Source: Muribaculum sp. (GTDB taxonomy: Bacteria > Bacillota > Clostridia > Lachnospirales > Lachnospiraceae). Taken from it: a stretch of 64,000 nt of DNA. This document shows positions 17,420-25,323 of this stretch, piece after piece; the stretch's first letter is position 1, and every line of letters begins with the position of its first letter. The translations under genes and the position numbers were made by a program. Below the pieces are notes generated by a model that was given only the letters and a program-made list of their open reading frames with translations, ran no database searches and was not told the origin of the DNA. Where the stretch lies: NCBI GenBank assembly GCA_023663505.1, contig JAMPHH010000003.1, forward strand, positions 89,354 to 153,353, given 5' to 3'.

Positions 17420-18754
17420 CTAGTATTTGTACAGATATTCCTGAATCTCCCACTGGGAGACCTGCGGGTGGTAGCGGTTCCACTCCTCCCACTTGGCTGC
17501 GATGTATCTCTTGGCGATATGGTCACCCAAGACGTCACAGATATAGCTATCCTTCTCAAGCTCCTCGATCGCCGCCATCAGACTGTAAGGAAGATTTTCA
17601 ATCCCTGCTGCCGCCCTCTCCTCATCTGTCATAGCAAAAATATTTTCCGTGACTCTCTGAGGGGGCATGATGTGATTGCTAATCCCGTCCAGTCCCGCCA
17701 TCAGACATACCGCAAGCGTAAGATAGGGATTCGCCGACGGGTCAGGGCTTCTAAGCTCAACCCGCGTGTTCTCCCCCTTCACCGTGGGAATGCGTATCAA
17801 AGGACTCCTGTTCGTGGAGCTCCACGCAATATGGACCGGCGCCTCAAACCCGGGGATCAGTCTCTTATAGGAATTCACCAGCGGATTCGTGACCGCCGCC
17901 ATTCCCTTGATATGCTTCATCAGACCGCCGATAAACCAGTATGCCTCCTGACTTAAGCCCAGCTCGTCCGCCTGATCAAAAAAGATATTCTTACCGTTTG
18001 TCCCATGCAGCGACATATTGATATGCATTCCCGAGCCGTTGACGTCCATCTTAGGCTTGGGCATAAAGGTGGCGTGCAGCCCGTGGCGTCTGGCGATCGT
18101 GCGCACCGCAAGCTTGAAGGTCATAAGATTATCCGCCGTCTGCAGCGCCTCGTCATAGCAGAAATCTATCTCATGCTGCGCGGGAGCCATCTCATGGTGG
18201 GAGGCTTCAATAATAAAGCCCATCTCCTCCAGAGCCATCACCATATCCCGTCTCGCATTCTCCCCGAAATCAAGCGGTCCCATGTCAAAGTATCCCGCCT
18301 GTTCATTGGTCTGGGTGGTGGGCATGGTATTTTCATCTGTATTAAACAGGAAAAACTCGCACTCCGGTCCTACCTTGAAGGTGTAGCCCATCTGAGCCGC
18401 CTTCGCGATGGCGCGTTTGAGCACATATCTGGGATCTCCCTCAAAGGGCTCCCCGTTTGGACGATACACGTCGCAGATCATTCTGGCAACCTTCCCCTGC
18501 TGCGGTCTCCACGGGAAGATCTCAAAGGTGGAGCAATCGGGGCGCAGATACATATCCGACTCCTCAATGCGCACAAAGCCGTCAATCGCAGAGCCGTCAA
18601 ACATGCATTTGTTGTCCAGCGCCCTCCCAAGCTGACTGGCGGTGATGGCGATATTCTTAAAATCTCCGAACATGTCCGTGAATTGAAGGCGGATAAACTC
18701 CACATCTTCCTCCTCCACCATCCTGATAATATCCTCTCTGGTATAATTGTTCAT
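17420..18754 (-). CDS. glnA: Glutamine synthetase, type I
   Basis: 444 residues, the size of the GSI-alpha form. It makes glutamine from glutamate, ammonia and ATP. Visible signatures: F-T-D-M-F-G-D-F-K in the beta-grasp, D-G-S-A-I-D-G-F, the metal-binding V-G-P-E-C-E-F-F-L-F, H-H-E-M-A-P-A-Q-H-E-I-D, the N-G-S-G-M-H-I-N-M-S loop and the N-R-S-P-L-I-R-I-P substrate site. There is no adenylylation tyrosine region typical of GSI-beta. Upstream is a 300-bp gap with a branched palindrome (18816-18987). First gene of the probable glnA-ANTAR-dapF-dapL unit. Confidence 0.96.
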   Translation of the reverse strand: MNNYTREDIIRMVEEEDVEFIRLQFTDMFGDFKNIAITASQLGRALDNKCMFDGSAIDGFVRIEESDMYLRPDCSTFEIFPWRPQQGKVARMICDVYRPNGEPFEGDPRYVLKRAIAKAAQMGYTFKVGPECEFFLFNTDENTMPTTQTNEQAGYFDMGPLDFGENARRDMVMALEEMGFIIEASHHEMAPAQHEIDFCYDEALQTADNLMTFKLAVRTIARRHGLHATFMPKPKMDVNGSGMHINMSLHGTNGKNIFFDQADELGLSQEAYWFIGGLMKHIKGMAAVTNPLVNSYKRLIPGFEAPVHIAWSSTNRSPLIRIPTVKGENTRVELRSPDPSANPYLTLAVCLMAGLDGISNHIMPPQRVTENIFAMTDEERAAAGIENLPYSLMAAIEELEKDSYICDVLGDHIAKRYIAAKWEEWNRYHPQVSQWEIQEYLYKY

Positions 18755-18815
18755 ATTCCCTCACATTCTGCCGCTGTGCGGCGCATAAAATATATTTCCT
18801 TATATTTGCATGTCT

Positions 18816-18987
18816 GTATCAGTTTAGCCCTCACATTCATAAAAGCGTCTGCTTCGCATCCGTCGCCGCTATGCGGCTCATCTTTTATTCATGTGAGGCG
18901 CTTCGCCCATGAAATGATTTGCAATCAGTGCATTGTGTGCAAGCACCCATGCACAGCTTACAAATCATTCCATGGCTAAACTGATAC
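18816..18987. repeat. Second, unrelated branched palindromic element upstream of glnA
   Basis: A 14-bp outer stem, GTATCAGTTTAGCC (18816-18829) with GGCTAAACTGATAC (18974-18987), encloses two long hairpins: CCTCACAT..ATAAAAG with CTTTTAT..ATGTGAGG (18829-18898, with an inner GCCGC-TAT-GCGGC) and CCATG-AATGATTTG with CAAATCATT-CATGG (18907-18975). The design (outer stem plus two apical hairpins) is like copies A and B, but the sequence is different. It fills most of the 303-bp gap between glnA and the gene at 19058; no gene is seen in the gap. Confidence 0.75.
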
Positions 18988-19057
18988 GCATATTCCGAAC
19001 ACTCAAATCATATCCTTTACAAAGTGAAATGCCCGATAGGGCCAAGGAGTATACGTT

Positions 19058-19570
19058 ATGAGTGCAAAGACCAAAATTGTGGTACTTCATATGAAGGAGT
19101 TGATCTATACAGGTGTTTTTGCCGCATTGGGCATTCTGCTTGTGATTCTGCTTGTCGTCATGTTCCTGCCGGGGAAGGAGGAGGAAACACCCGCAACGCC
19201 CGACACGCCGCCCCAGACGGAAGAACCTGCCACGGACACCGTGACAACCACCTCGGCAGCGCCTTACATACCCGGCATCTATACCACCGAATTAGTATTG
19301 GGCGGGCAGACCATTGACGTGGAGGTCATCGTCAGCCAGGAAGCCATCTCCTCCATACGCCTTGTAAACCTGAGCGAATCCGTGACCACCATGTACCCGC
19401 TGTTAGAACCGGCATTGGAGTCCATATGCAGTCAGGTTTATGAGACACAGTCCCTTGAAAACATCTCATACACCTCAGACAACAAATACACCTCACTTGT
19501 TCTGATAGAAGCCATACGCAACTCACTGAACAAGGCACAGGCGGTAAAAACCACTGAAACCATCAACTAA
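19058..19570 (+). CDS. Small membrane-anchored extracellular protein, function unknown
   Basis: 170 residues. A short cytoplasmic start, one membrane span (about 14-40, I-Y-T-G-V-F-A-A-L-G-I-L-L-V-I-L-L-V-V-M), a P/T/E-rich linker (45-70) and an extracytoplasmic domain of about 95 residues with G-I-Y-T-T-E-L-V-L-G-G-Q-T-I-D-V-E-V-I-V. The domain shape (beta strands, then helix ending S-L-V-L-I-E-A-I-R-N-S-L) is reminiscent of FMN-binding (FMN_bind) domains, but the S-G-A-T flavinylation motif is absent. AAGGAG precedes the ATG. Its stop codon overlaps the convergent gatB stop. Confidence 0.7.
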   Translation: MSAKTKIVVLHMKELIYTGVFAALGILLVILLVVMFLPGKEEETPATPDTPPQTEEPATDTVTTTSAAPYIPGIYTTELVLGGQTIDVEVIVSQEAISSIRLVNLSESVTTMYPLLEPALESICSQVYETQSLENISYTSDNKYTSLVLIEAIRNSLNKAQAVKTTETIN

Positions 19571-21030
19571 AGCAGCTCCTTCAGCAAACGGTTGACGCTT
19601 GCGGGGTCCGCTTTGCCCTGCATCGCCTTCATCGTCTGCCCGACAAGGAAGCCGATTGCCTTCTCCTTACCATTATGATAATCCTCTACTGACTGGGGGT
19701 TGTCTGCAATGACCTGTTCAACGGTCTTGCGGAGAGCCCCCTCGTCATTTACGGTCTTTAATCCCTTCTCCTCCACATAGCTTACAGGGTCAATATCCTC
19801 TGCAAACATCACCTCGAACACTTCCTTCGCCACCGTGGAATTGATCACCTTTTTATCTGCCAGATCAATCAGAGCTGCCAGATGCTCTGGCGAGAAAAGG
19901 ATATCCTCCGGATCAAGCTCACGCTCCTTTAAAATGCGCAGGGTCTCCACCATCAGCCAGTTGGACACCTTCTTGGGCTGCGCCCCCAGAGCCACCGTCG
20001 CCTCAAAGATATCCGCCATATGCTTGGAATCCGTGATGATGTCTATATCATAATCAGGAATGTCAAAGGTCTCCTTGTAACGCCTGCGCTTCTCCTCCCG
20101 AAACTCCGGCTGGCTGCCCCGAATACGCTCCAGCCATTCATCGCTGATACTCACGGGCGGAAGATCGGGATCCGGAAAATATCGATAATCCTGAGCGTCC
20201 TCCTTAGAGCGCATGGCATAGGAGACCTCCTTCGTGTCGTCCCAGCGGCGGGTCTCCTGAACGACCACCTCCCCCGACTCTATCAGATCGATCTGGCGGG
20301 CTCTCTCCCCCTCAATCGCGCGGGCGATCGAGCGGAAGGAATTGAGGTTCTTCATCTCGGTGCGGGTGCCAAATTCCTTCGCCCCCACCTCACGCACGGA
20401 CAGGTTCACGTCAGCCCTCATAGAGCCCTCCTGCAGCTTACAGTCGGAAGCGCCGAGATACTGAATGATCATGCGGAGCTTCTCCAGATAGGCGATCACC
20501 TCCTCGGCGCTTCGCATATCGGGCTCGGACACGATCTCGATCAGTGGCACACCGGAACGGTTATAATCCACCAGAGAACACCCTTCCCAATCGTCATGGA
20601 TCAGCTTGCCCGCATCCTCCTCCATATGGATTTCATGGATACCGATCTTCTTGACAGAGGCTGCCTGTCCGCCCTGTTCCCCGCCGCTCTCCTGCGTCAG
20701 CTCGATCTCCACATAACCGTTTCTGCAGATGGGGAGATATAGCTGGGAGATCTGATAGTTCTGCGGGTTGTCCGGATAGAAATAATTCTTTCTGTCAAAT
20801 TTGCAATACTGTGTGATAGTGCAGTTCGTGGCAATCCCCACACCGATCGCATACTCCACCACCTGCTTGTTTAATACCGGAAGCGTACCAGGCATCCCCG
20901 TACAGACGGGACAGGTATGGGTGTTGGGCTCTCCGCCAAAGGCCGTGGAGCAGCCGCAGAATATCTTTGTCTTGGTAGCAAGCTCCACATGCACCTCAAG
21001 GCCGATGACTGTCTCATATTCTTTCGCCAT
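19567..21030 (-). CDS. gatB: Asp-tRNA(Asn)/Glu-tRNA(Gln) amidotransferase subunit B
   Basis: 487 residues, full length. GatB recognises mischarged tRNA and activates the Asp/Glu side chain with ATP. Signatures: V-I-G-L-E-V-H-V-E-L-x-T-K-x-K-I-F-C, the zinc-type C-x-C (F-C-G-C-S) with C-P-V-C, D-R-K-N-Y-F-Y-P-D, P-N-Y-Q-I-S-Q and the R-Y-F-P-D-P-D-L-P-P run, then the C-terminal YqeY-like tail. TGGAGG precedes the ATG. Last gene of the T-box operon; separated from gatA by a 268-bp gap with three hairpins. Confidence 0.97.
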   Translation of the reverse strand: MAKEYETVIGLEVHVELATKTKIFCGCSTAFGGEPNTHTCPVCTGMPGTLPVLNKQVVEYAIGVGIATNCTITQYCKFDRKNYFYPDNPQNYQISQLYLPICRNGYVEIELTQESGGEQGGQAASVKKIGIHEIHMEEDAGKLIHDDWEGCSLVDYNRSGVPLIEIVSEPDMRSAEEVIAYLEKLRMIIQYLGASDCKLQEGSMRADVNLSVREVGAKEFGTRTEMKNLNSFRSIARAIEGERARQIDLIESGEVVVQETRRWDDTKEVSYAMRSKEDAQDYRYFPDPDLPPVSISDEWLERIRGSQPEFREEKRRRYKETFDIPDYDIDIITDSKHMADIFEATVALGAQPKKVSNWLMVETLRILKERELDPEDILFSPEHLAALIDLADKKVINSTVAKEVFEVMFAEDIDPVSYVEEKGLKTVNDEGALRKTVEQVIADNPQSVEDYHNGKEKAIGFLVGQTMKAMQGKADPASVNRLLKELL

Positions 21031-21096
21031 TTTAATCCTCCATATCAGAGCAGTTTACTGCGATCAAGACAATTTGAGGCTCTGACTCAAATTGCC

Positions 21097-21299
21097 GGTT
21101 GAAAAATCTTTGATTTTTTCAATCTAATAACCATGCCTTCCCGCAATCTGCGAACTTTCATGCGTGTTTTTACGCATTGTGCAGGCACAAATTCGCGGTT
21201 GAAAAATTTATTTTTCAACCTAATCCCCATTCTTGCCGCAAACCGGAAATTTGGGCGCAAGCACAAATTTCTGATTGAAAAATCTTTGATTTTTCAATC
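21097..21299. repeat. Three related hairpins between gatA and gatB
   Basis: Hairpin 1 near 21097-21125, hairpin 2 GGTTGAAAAA-TTTA-TTTTTCAACC at 21197-21220 and hairpin 3 GATTGAAAAATC-TTT-GATTTTTCAATC at 21273-21299. Each is preceded by CAAATT and three bases. Hairpin 3 overlaps the gatA stop codon. Hairpins 2 and 3 differ by a paired G-C to A-T change. No T-tract follows, so they may stabilise or process the mRNA rather than terminate it. No gene is seen in the gap. Confidence 0.7.
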
Positions 21300-22732
21300 T
21301 ATCCCCTTTGTTCGTAGGTATACGCCGCCCGGATCAGCTTCTTCTCCTGAAAGCAATCCCCAATCAACTGCAGACCGACGGGCAGCCCCTTGGAATCCGT
21401 CCCGCAGGGAACACTGATGCCGGGAAGTCCTGCCAGATTCACGGCGATCGTGTAGATATCCCCCAAATACATCTTGATGGGGTCCGCCAGACTCTTGCCA
21501 AGCTCCGGCGCCGTGGTGGGCGCCACCGGCCCTAAGATGCAGTCATAACGGGCAAACGCATCGTCAAATGCTTTTTTGATCAGAGCCTTCACCTTCAGAG
21601 CCTTCAGATAATAAGCGTCATAATAACCCGAGCTCAGCACAAAGGAGCCCAGCATAATACGGCGTTTCACCTCGGGTCCGAAGCCCTCCGAGCGGGTTCT
21701 CTTATACATAGGGTGCATATCCTCCACCCCTGTCACGCGGTATCCGTATTTGATGCCGTCAAAGCGTTCCAGATTCGAGCTTGCCTCCGCCGCCGCAATG
21801 GTATAGTAGGTGGGAATCGCATACTCCACAAGGCTTAGATCAAATTCCTCCACCACGGCGCCGAGCTCCTCTAACCGCTTCGCCGCGCCAAACACCTTGT
21901 CCTTCACCTCGCTGTCGATTCCCTCCCCAAAGTAATCTCTGGGAATGCCTATCCTCATACCCTTCACGTCCTCCACCAACGCGGAAGTAAAATCCGTCCC
22001 CTCCCGCTCCATGGAGGTGGAATCCTTGCTGTCATGGGAGCAAATGGTCTCAAGAATCGTCGCGCAGTCCCGCACGTCCTTAGTCAACGGTCCAATCTGA
22101 TCCAATGAAGACCCATAAGCGATCAAGCCATAGCGGGACACCGTGCCATAGGTGGGCTTCATGCCCACCACGCCGCAATAGGAAGCGGGCTGTCGAATGG
22201 AGCCGCCCGTGTCAGAACCCAGTGCCGCGAAGCACTCCCCCGCCGCTACTGCCGCCGCCGAACCGCCTGACGAGCCGCCGGGCACATGCGCCGTGTTGTG
22301 TGGATTCCTTGTGACCCCATAATAAGAGGTCTCCGTGGTGCTCCCCATGGCAAACTCGTCCATATTCGTCTTGCCAAGTATCACTGCCCCCGCCTGCTCC
22401 AAGAGGCGCACTGCCTCCGCGCTGTAAGTCGGAATGAAATTCTCCAAAATTTTGGACGCACAGGTAGTAAGCGTCCCCTCCGTGCAGAGATTGTCCTTGA
22501 TGGCAAAGGGGACTCCCGCCAAGGGACCTGTCAGCTCTCCCGCATCTATCCCGCGCTGCACCTGCACTGCACGCTCAAGCGCCTTGTCCTTCTCCAAGGT
22601 GATATAGCAGTGAAGCTCCTCCTCCCTGCTGCCAATCCGCTCAAAGACCGCCTCCACCGCCTCCGTGACCTTGATCTCTCCCTGTTTGATTTTCTTAGAC
22701 AGCTCTGTCGCTGTATAGTCTAAAATATTCAT
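21299..22732 (-). CDS. gatA: Asp-tRNA(Asn)/Glu-tRNA(Gln) amidotransferase subunit A
   Basis: 477 residues. An amidase-signature enzyme that releases ammonia from glutamine for GatB. The Ser-cisSer-Lys triad is visible: Lys in P-F-A-I-K-D-N, the G-G-S-S-G-G-S-A-A-A-V-A-A-G loop and G-S-D-T-G-G-S-I-R-Q-P. Start at 22732 (MNILDYTATELS) with AGAGGT; the frame is open another 111 codons upstream, but that stretch overlaps gatC and is not coding. Between gatC and gatA is a small hairpin repeat (22764-22789). Confidence 0.97.
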   Translation of the reverse strand: MNILDYTATELSKKIKQGEIKVTEAVEAVFERIGSREEELHCYITLEKDKALERAVQVQRGIDAGELTGPLAGVPFAIKDNLCTEGTLTTCASKILENFIPTYSAEAVRLLEQAGAVILGKTNMDEFAMGSTTETSYYGVTRNPHNTAHVPGGSSGGSAAAVAAGECFAALGSDTGGSIRQPASYCGVVGMKPTYGTVSRYGLIAYGSSLDQIGPLTKDVRDCATILETICSHDSKDSTSMEREGTDFTSALVEDVKGMRIGIPRDYFGEGIDSEVKDKVFGAAKRLEELGAVVEEFDLSLVEYAIPTYYTIAAAEASSNLERFDGIKYGYRVTGVEDMHPMYKRTRSEGFGPEVKRRIMLGSFVLSSGYYDAYYLKALKVKALIKKAFDDAFARYDCILGPVAPTTAPELGKSLADPIKMYLGDIYTIAVNLAGLPGISVPCGTDSKGLPVGLQLIGDCFQEKKLIRAAYTYEQRG

Positions 22733-22763
22733 GACTACCTCTTTTCTTATCATACTTCCCATC

Positions 22764-22789
22764 ATGCCGCCTCCGGCGGCACAAGCAAT
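22764..22789. repeat. 26-bp dispersed hairpin repeat, copy 2
   Basis: ATGCCGCC, tip, GGCGGCACAAGCAAT. It matches 16804-16829 at 23 of 26 positions, keeping the 6-bp stem. It sits in the 70-bp gap between gatC and gatA. Confidence 0.6.
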
Positions 22790-22802
22790 TTCTTCATTCC
22801 GT

Positions 22803-23099
22803 TCACATTCCGAAGGTCTGTGGCACGACGAACATGCCGTCCTTCTCGGCGGGAGCGTTGCGCAAAATATTCTCCCTGTCATCGCCATTGGTGACGACGT
22901 CCTCACGAAACACATTCCGCACGGGAAACACGTGAGACATGGGCTCCACGCCCTCCGTGTCCAGCTCTCCCAGCTTGTCAATATAATCCAGCATCTCCGC
23001 CATATCCTTCTTCGCCTGCTCCCTCTCCTCCTCGGAGAGCTCCAGCTTTGCAAGAATACCCACATATTCTATCGTTGCGTCATCGATCACATTCGCCAT
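22803..23099 (-). CDS. gatC: Asp-tRNA(Asn)/Glu-tRNA(Gln) amidotransferase subunit C
   Basis: 98 residues, the normal size. GatC wraps around and stabilises GatA-GatB. Pattern: I-E-Y-V-G-I-L-A-K-L-E-L-S-E-E-E-R, M-L-D-Y-I-D-K-L-G-E-L-D-T-E-G-V-E-P, then R-x-D-x-V and N-A-P. AGGAGGAAG precedes the ATG. Second gene of the aspS operon, 22 bp after aspS. Confidence 0.95.
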   Translation of the reverse strand: MANVIDDATIEYVGILAKLELSEEEREQAKKDMAEMLDYIDKLGELDTEGVEPMSHVFPVRNVFREDVVTNGDDRENILRNAPAEKDGMFVVPQTFGM

Positions 23100-23121
23100 T
23101 TTACTTCCTCCTATCCATGCC

Positions 23122-24858
23122 TTAGTCCCTCACCTTGATATGCACCTCGCGAAGCTGCGTCTCCGTCACGTCATTCGGCGCGCCGCACATCAAATCCTGC
23201 GCGGAACCGCTCATAGGGAAGGCAATCACCTCTCGGATATTGTCCTCGTTTCTCAAAAGCATCAGCATACGGTCCACACCGGGAGCCATGCCCGCATGAG
23301 GGGGCGCCCCAAACTGAAATGCCTGATACAAGGCGCCAAATTTATTTTTCAAGGTCTCCTTGTCATAGCCTGCAATCTCGAAAGCCTTCTCCATGATTCG
23401 CATATCGTGATTGCGCACCGCGCCAGAGGAAAGCTCCACGCCGTTGCACACAATGTCATACTGATATGCGAGCACCTCCAACGGGTCCTTGGTCTCCAAC
23501 GCCTCCAACCCGCCTTGAGGCATGGAGAACGGATTGTGGGTAAAGCCAATCTGCTTTGTGTCCGCATCGCGCTCGAACATGGGGAAATCATTCACGTAGC
23601 AGAAACGGTATGCCTGCTTCTCCGTAAGCCCCAGCTTGTCGCCCAGCTCGTTGCGAAGCTGCCCCGCATAGTAATTCGCCCGATCCTCCTTATCGGCGAT
23701 AAAAAAGATCGTGTCCCCCACAGACAGCCCTGCCTGCTCCCTGAGCACGGGCTTGAGCTCCTCGGGTATAAACTTGTCAATCGGTCCCTTGTAGCTTAGA
23801 TCCTCCGCGATCTCCAGATAGCCCAGACCGCCCATTCCCATATCCGTGGCGAATTTTAGCAGCTTCTCATGAAATCCCTTGGACATATCCGCATGTACCT
23901 TGATGGCGCGCACCGTCCGCCCGATAAAGGGCTTAAAGGTACATTTCTGGAAAAATTCCGTCACGTCCTGTATACGCAAAGGGTTTCTCAAATCCGGCTT
24001 ATCCGTGCCAAATTCCAGCATCGCCTGCCTGTAGCTGATGATCGGATAGGGCGCCTTCGTCACCTCGTACCCCTGCGGCGCAAACCGCTCGAAGGTGGCG
24101 GACAACACTTCCTCGCCCACCTTGAACACGTCCTCCTGTGTGGCAAAGCTCATCTCAAAGTCAAGCTGATAGAACTCTCCGGGCGACCGATCCGCCCGCG
24201 CGTCCTCGTCGCGAAAGCAGGGCGCGATCTGAAAATATTTATCAAAACCACTCACCATCAAAAGCTGCTTGTACTGCTGGGGTGCTTGGGGCAGCGCATA
24301 GAACTTGCCCTTGTACTTTCTGGAGGGAACGATATAATCCCTCGCCCCCTCAGGTGAGGAAGCACAGAGGATCGGCGTCTGAATCTCCAAGAATCCAAGC
24401 TCCGTCATTTTCTGGCGAAGGAAAGCAATCACCTGAGAACGGAAGATAATATTGTCCTTTACCTTGGCGTTGCGCAGATCGAGATAACGATAGATCAGCC
24501 GCACCTCCTCGCGGGTCTCCTTCGAGGTCATGACCTCAAAGGGAAGCTGCCGGTACACCCTGCCCAGCACCTCGACAGACTGCGCCTCCAGCTCGATAGT
24601 GCCCGTGAGAATCTTGGGATTATAGGTCTCCTCGTCGCGCTTCTCCACAGGTCCCTTGACAGAAATACACATCTCTCTGGAGAGCCCCTTTAAAAGCTCC
24701 GTGTTGCGGATAACCACCTGCAGCACGCCATACATATCCCGCAGGTCGATAAAGGACACACCGCCGTGATCACGTATGTTTTCCACCCAGCCCGCCATCT
24801 GCAGGGTCTGCCCGATATGCTGCTCACCAATCTCTTTCACTGTCAAATCTCTGTACAT
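23122..24858 (-). CDS. aspS: Aspartyl-tRNA synthetase, bacterial type
   Basis: 578 residues with an N-terminal OB anticodon domain (G-W-V-x-x-I-R-D-H-G-G-V-S-F-I-D-L-R-D), the class II core (motif 2 F-R-D-E-D-A-R-A-D-R, motif 3 G-x-D-R) and the bacterial GAD insertion (about 285-410). Start at 24858 with AGGAGGAGAAGC. Operon with gatCAB: mischarged Asp-tRNA(Asn) made by a non-discriminating enzyme could be amidated by GatCAB, but the genome also has asnS (45548-46939), so whether this AspRS is discriminating is open. Confidence 0.96.
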   Translation of the reverse strand: MYRDLTVKEIGEQHIGQTLQMAGWVENIRDHGGVSFIDLRDMYGVLQVVIRNTELLKGLSREMCISVKGPVEKRDEETYNPKILTGTIELEAQSVEVLGRVYRQLPFEVMTSKETREEVRLIYRYLDLRNAKVKDNIIFRSQVIAFLRQKMTELGFLEIQTPILCASSPEGARDYIVPSRKYKGKFYALPQAPQQYKQLLMVSGFDKYFQIAPCFRDEDARADRSPGEFYQLDFEMSFATQEDVFKVGEEVLSATFERFAPQGYEVTKAPYPIISYRQAMLEFGTDKPDLRNPLRIQDVTEFFQKCTFKPFIGRTVRAIKVHADMSKGFHEKLLKFATDMGMGGLGYLEIAEDLSYKGPIDKFIPEELKPVLREQAGLSVGDTIFFIADKEDRANYYAGQLRNELGDKLGLTEKQAYRFCYVNDFPMFERDADTKQIGFTHNPFSMPQGGLEALETKDPLEVLAYQYDIVCNGVELSSGAVRNHDMRIMEKAFEIAGYDKETLKNKFGALYQAFQFGAPPHAGMAPGVDRMLMLLRNEDNIREVIAFPMSGSAQDLMCGAPNDVTETQLREVHIKVRD

Positions 24859-24903
24859 AGCTTCTCCTCCTCGCCACATATGCCTCACCTCATTGCTCGC
24901 ACA

Positions 24904-25203
24904 AAAAATCCCGGAATGCCATCTTCTGCATCCCGGGACGGATAATCTCTAATACCCGCGGTACCACCCGCATTGATGAACGCCTTTGTTCATCCACCTT
25001 TTCCACTTAACGCATGGGACGTGCTGCCCTACCTCACCTTCTCCGCCGATTGCAAACACACTGTCATTTACAATCCGCCGATGCCTTCAAACAGCCTGCT
25101 CCAGAGTGTTCCCTTTGCCGCTTCCCACAAACAGCGCTCTCAGTCGGTGACGCCGTATTCCTGTCATGCTCCCCGGCAAGAGTCTCCTTCATCGCATTTA
25201 TGT
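24904..25203 (-). promoter_or_regulatory. T-box riboswitch leader of aspS-gatCAB
   Basis: The T-box core GGGTGGTACCGCG is on the minus strand at about 24971-24959. It is followed by an intrinsic terminator, TCCCGGAATGCC paired with a near-complement GCATCCCGGGA, then a run of T (24904-24940 in plus coordinates). Upstream is the ~200-nt stem I/II/III region. T-boxes read uncharged tRNA: a specifier codon pairs with the anticodon and the tRNA 3' end stabilises the antiterminator. The probable specifier region has GAAC (25111-25108), containing overlapping GAA (Glu) and AAC (Asn) codons. The gap 24859-25323 holds only this leader and its promoter. Confidence 0.9.
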
Positions 25204-25208
25204 TACTA

Positions 25209-25237
25209 ATCATATGCGATTCCATGGGAAAAGTCAA
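25209..25237 (-). promoter_or_regulatory. Sigma-A promoter of the aspS-gatCAB operon
   Basis: TTGACT (25237-25232), 17 bases, TATGAT (25214-25209) on the minus strand. One mismatch in each box. The predicted start is near 25202, just upstream of the T-box stem I. Confidence 0.75.
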
Positions 25238-25323
25238 GCAAAAATTTTATCAAATTGCTCGGCTGCTTATACTATTACAATTTTCTCTTTATCATAGCTT
25301 TCCCATCCTATTATTCTAGCCAT

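Noticed and set aside
18755..18830. ANTAR target (two hairpins with six-base loops) in the glnA leader
   Set aside because: Only a GCCGC-ACA-GCGGC hairpin with a 3-base loop is seen just upstream of the start; no pair of hexaloops.
21097..21299. Regularly spaced hairpins considered as a CRISPR array
   Set aside because: Only three units, unequal spacing (100 and 76 bp), the spacers are partly similar and no cas genes are nearby.
22733..23065. N-terminal extension of GatA by 111 codons
   Set aside because: Overlaps gatC in another frame and gives an R/W/C-rich sequence; the proper start with AGAGGT is at 22732.
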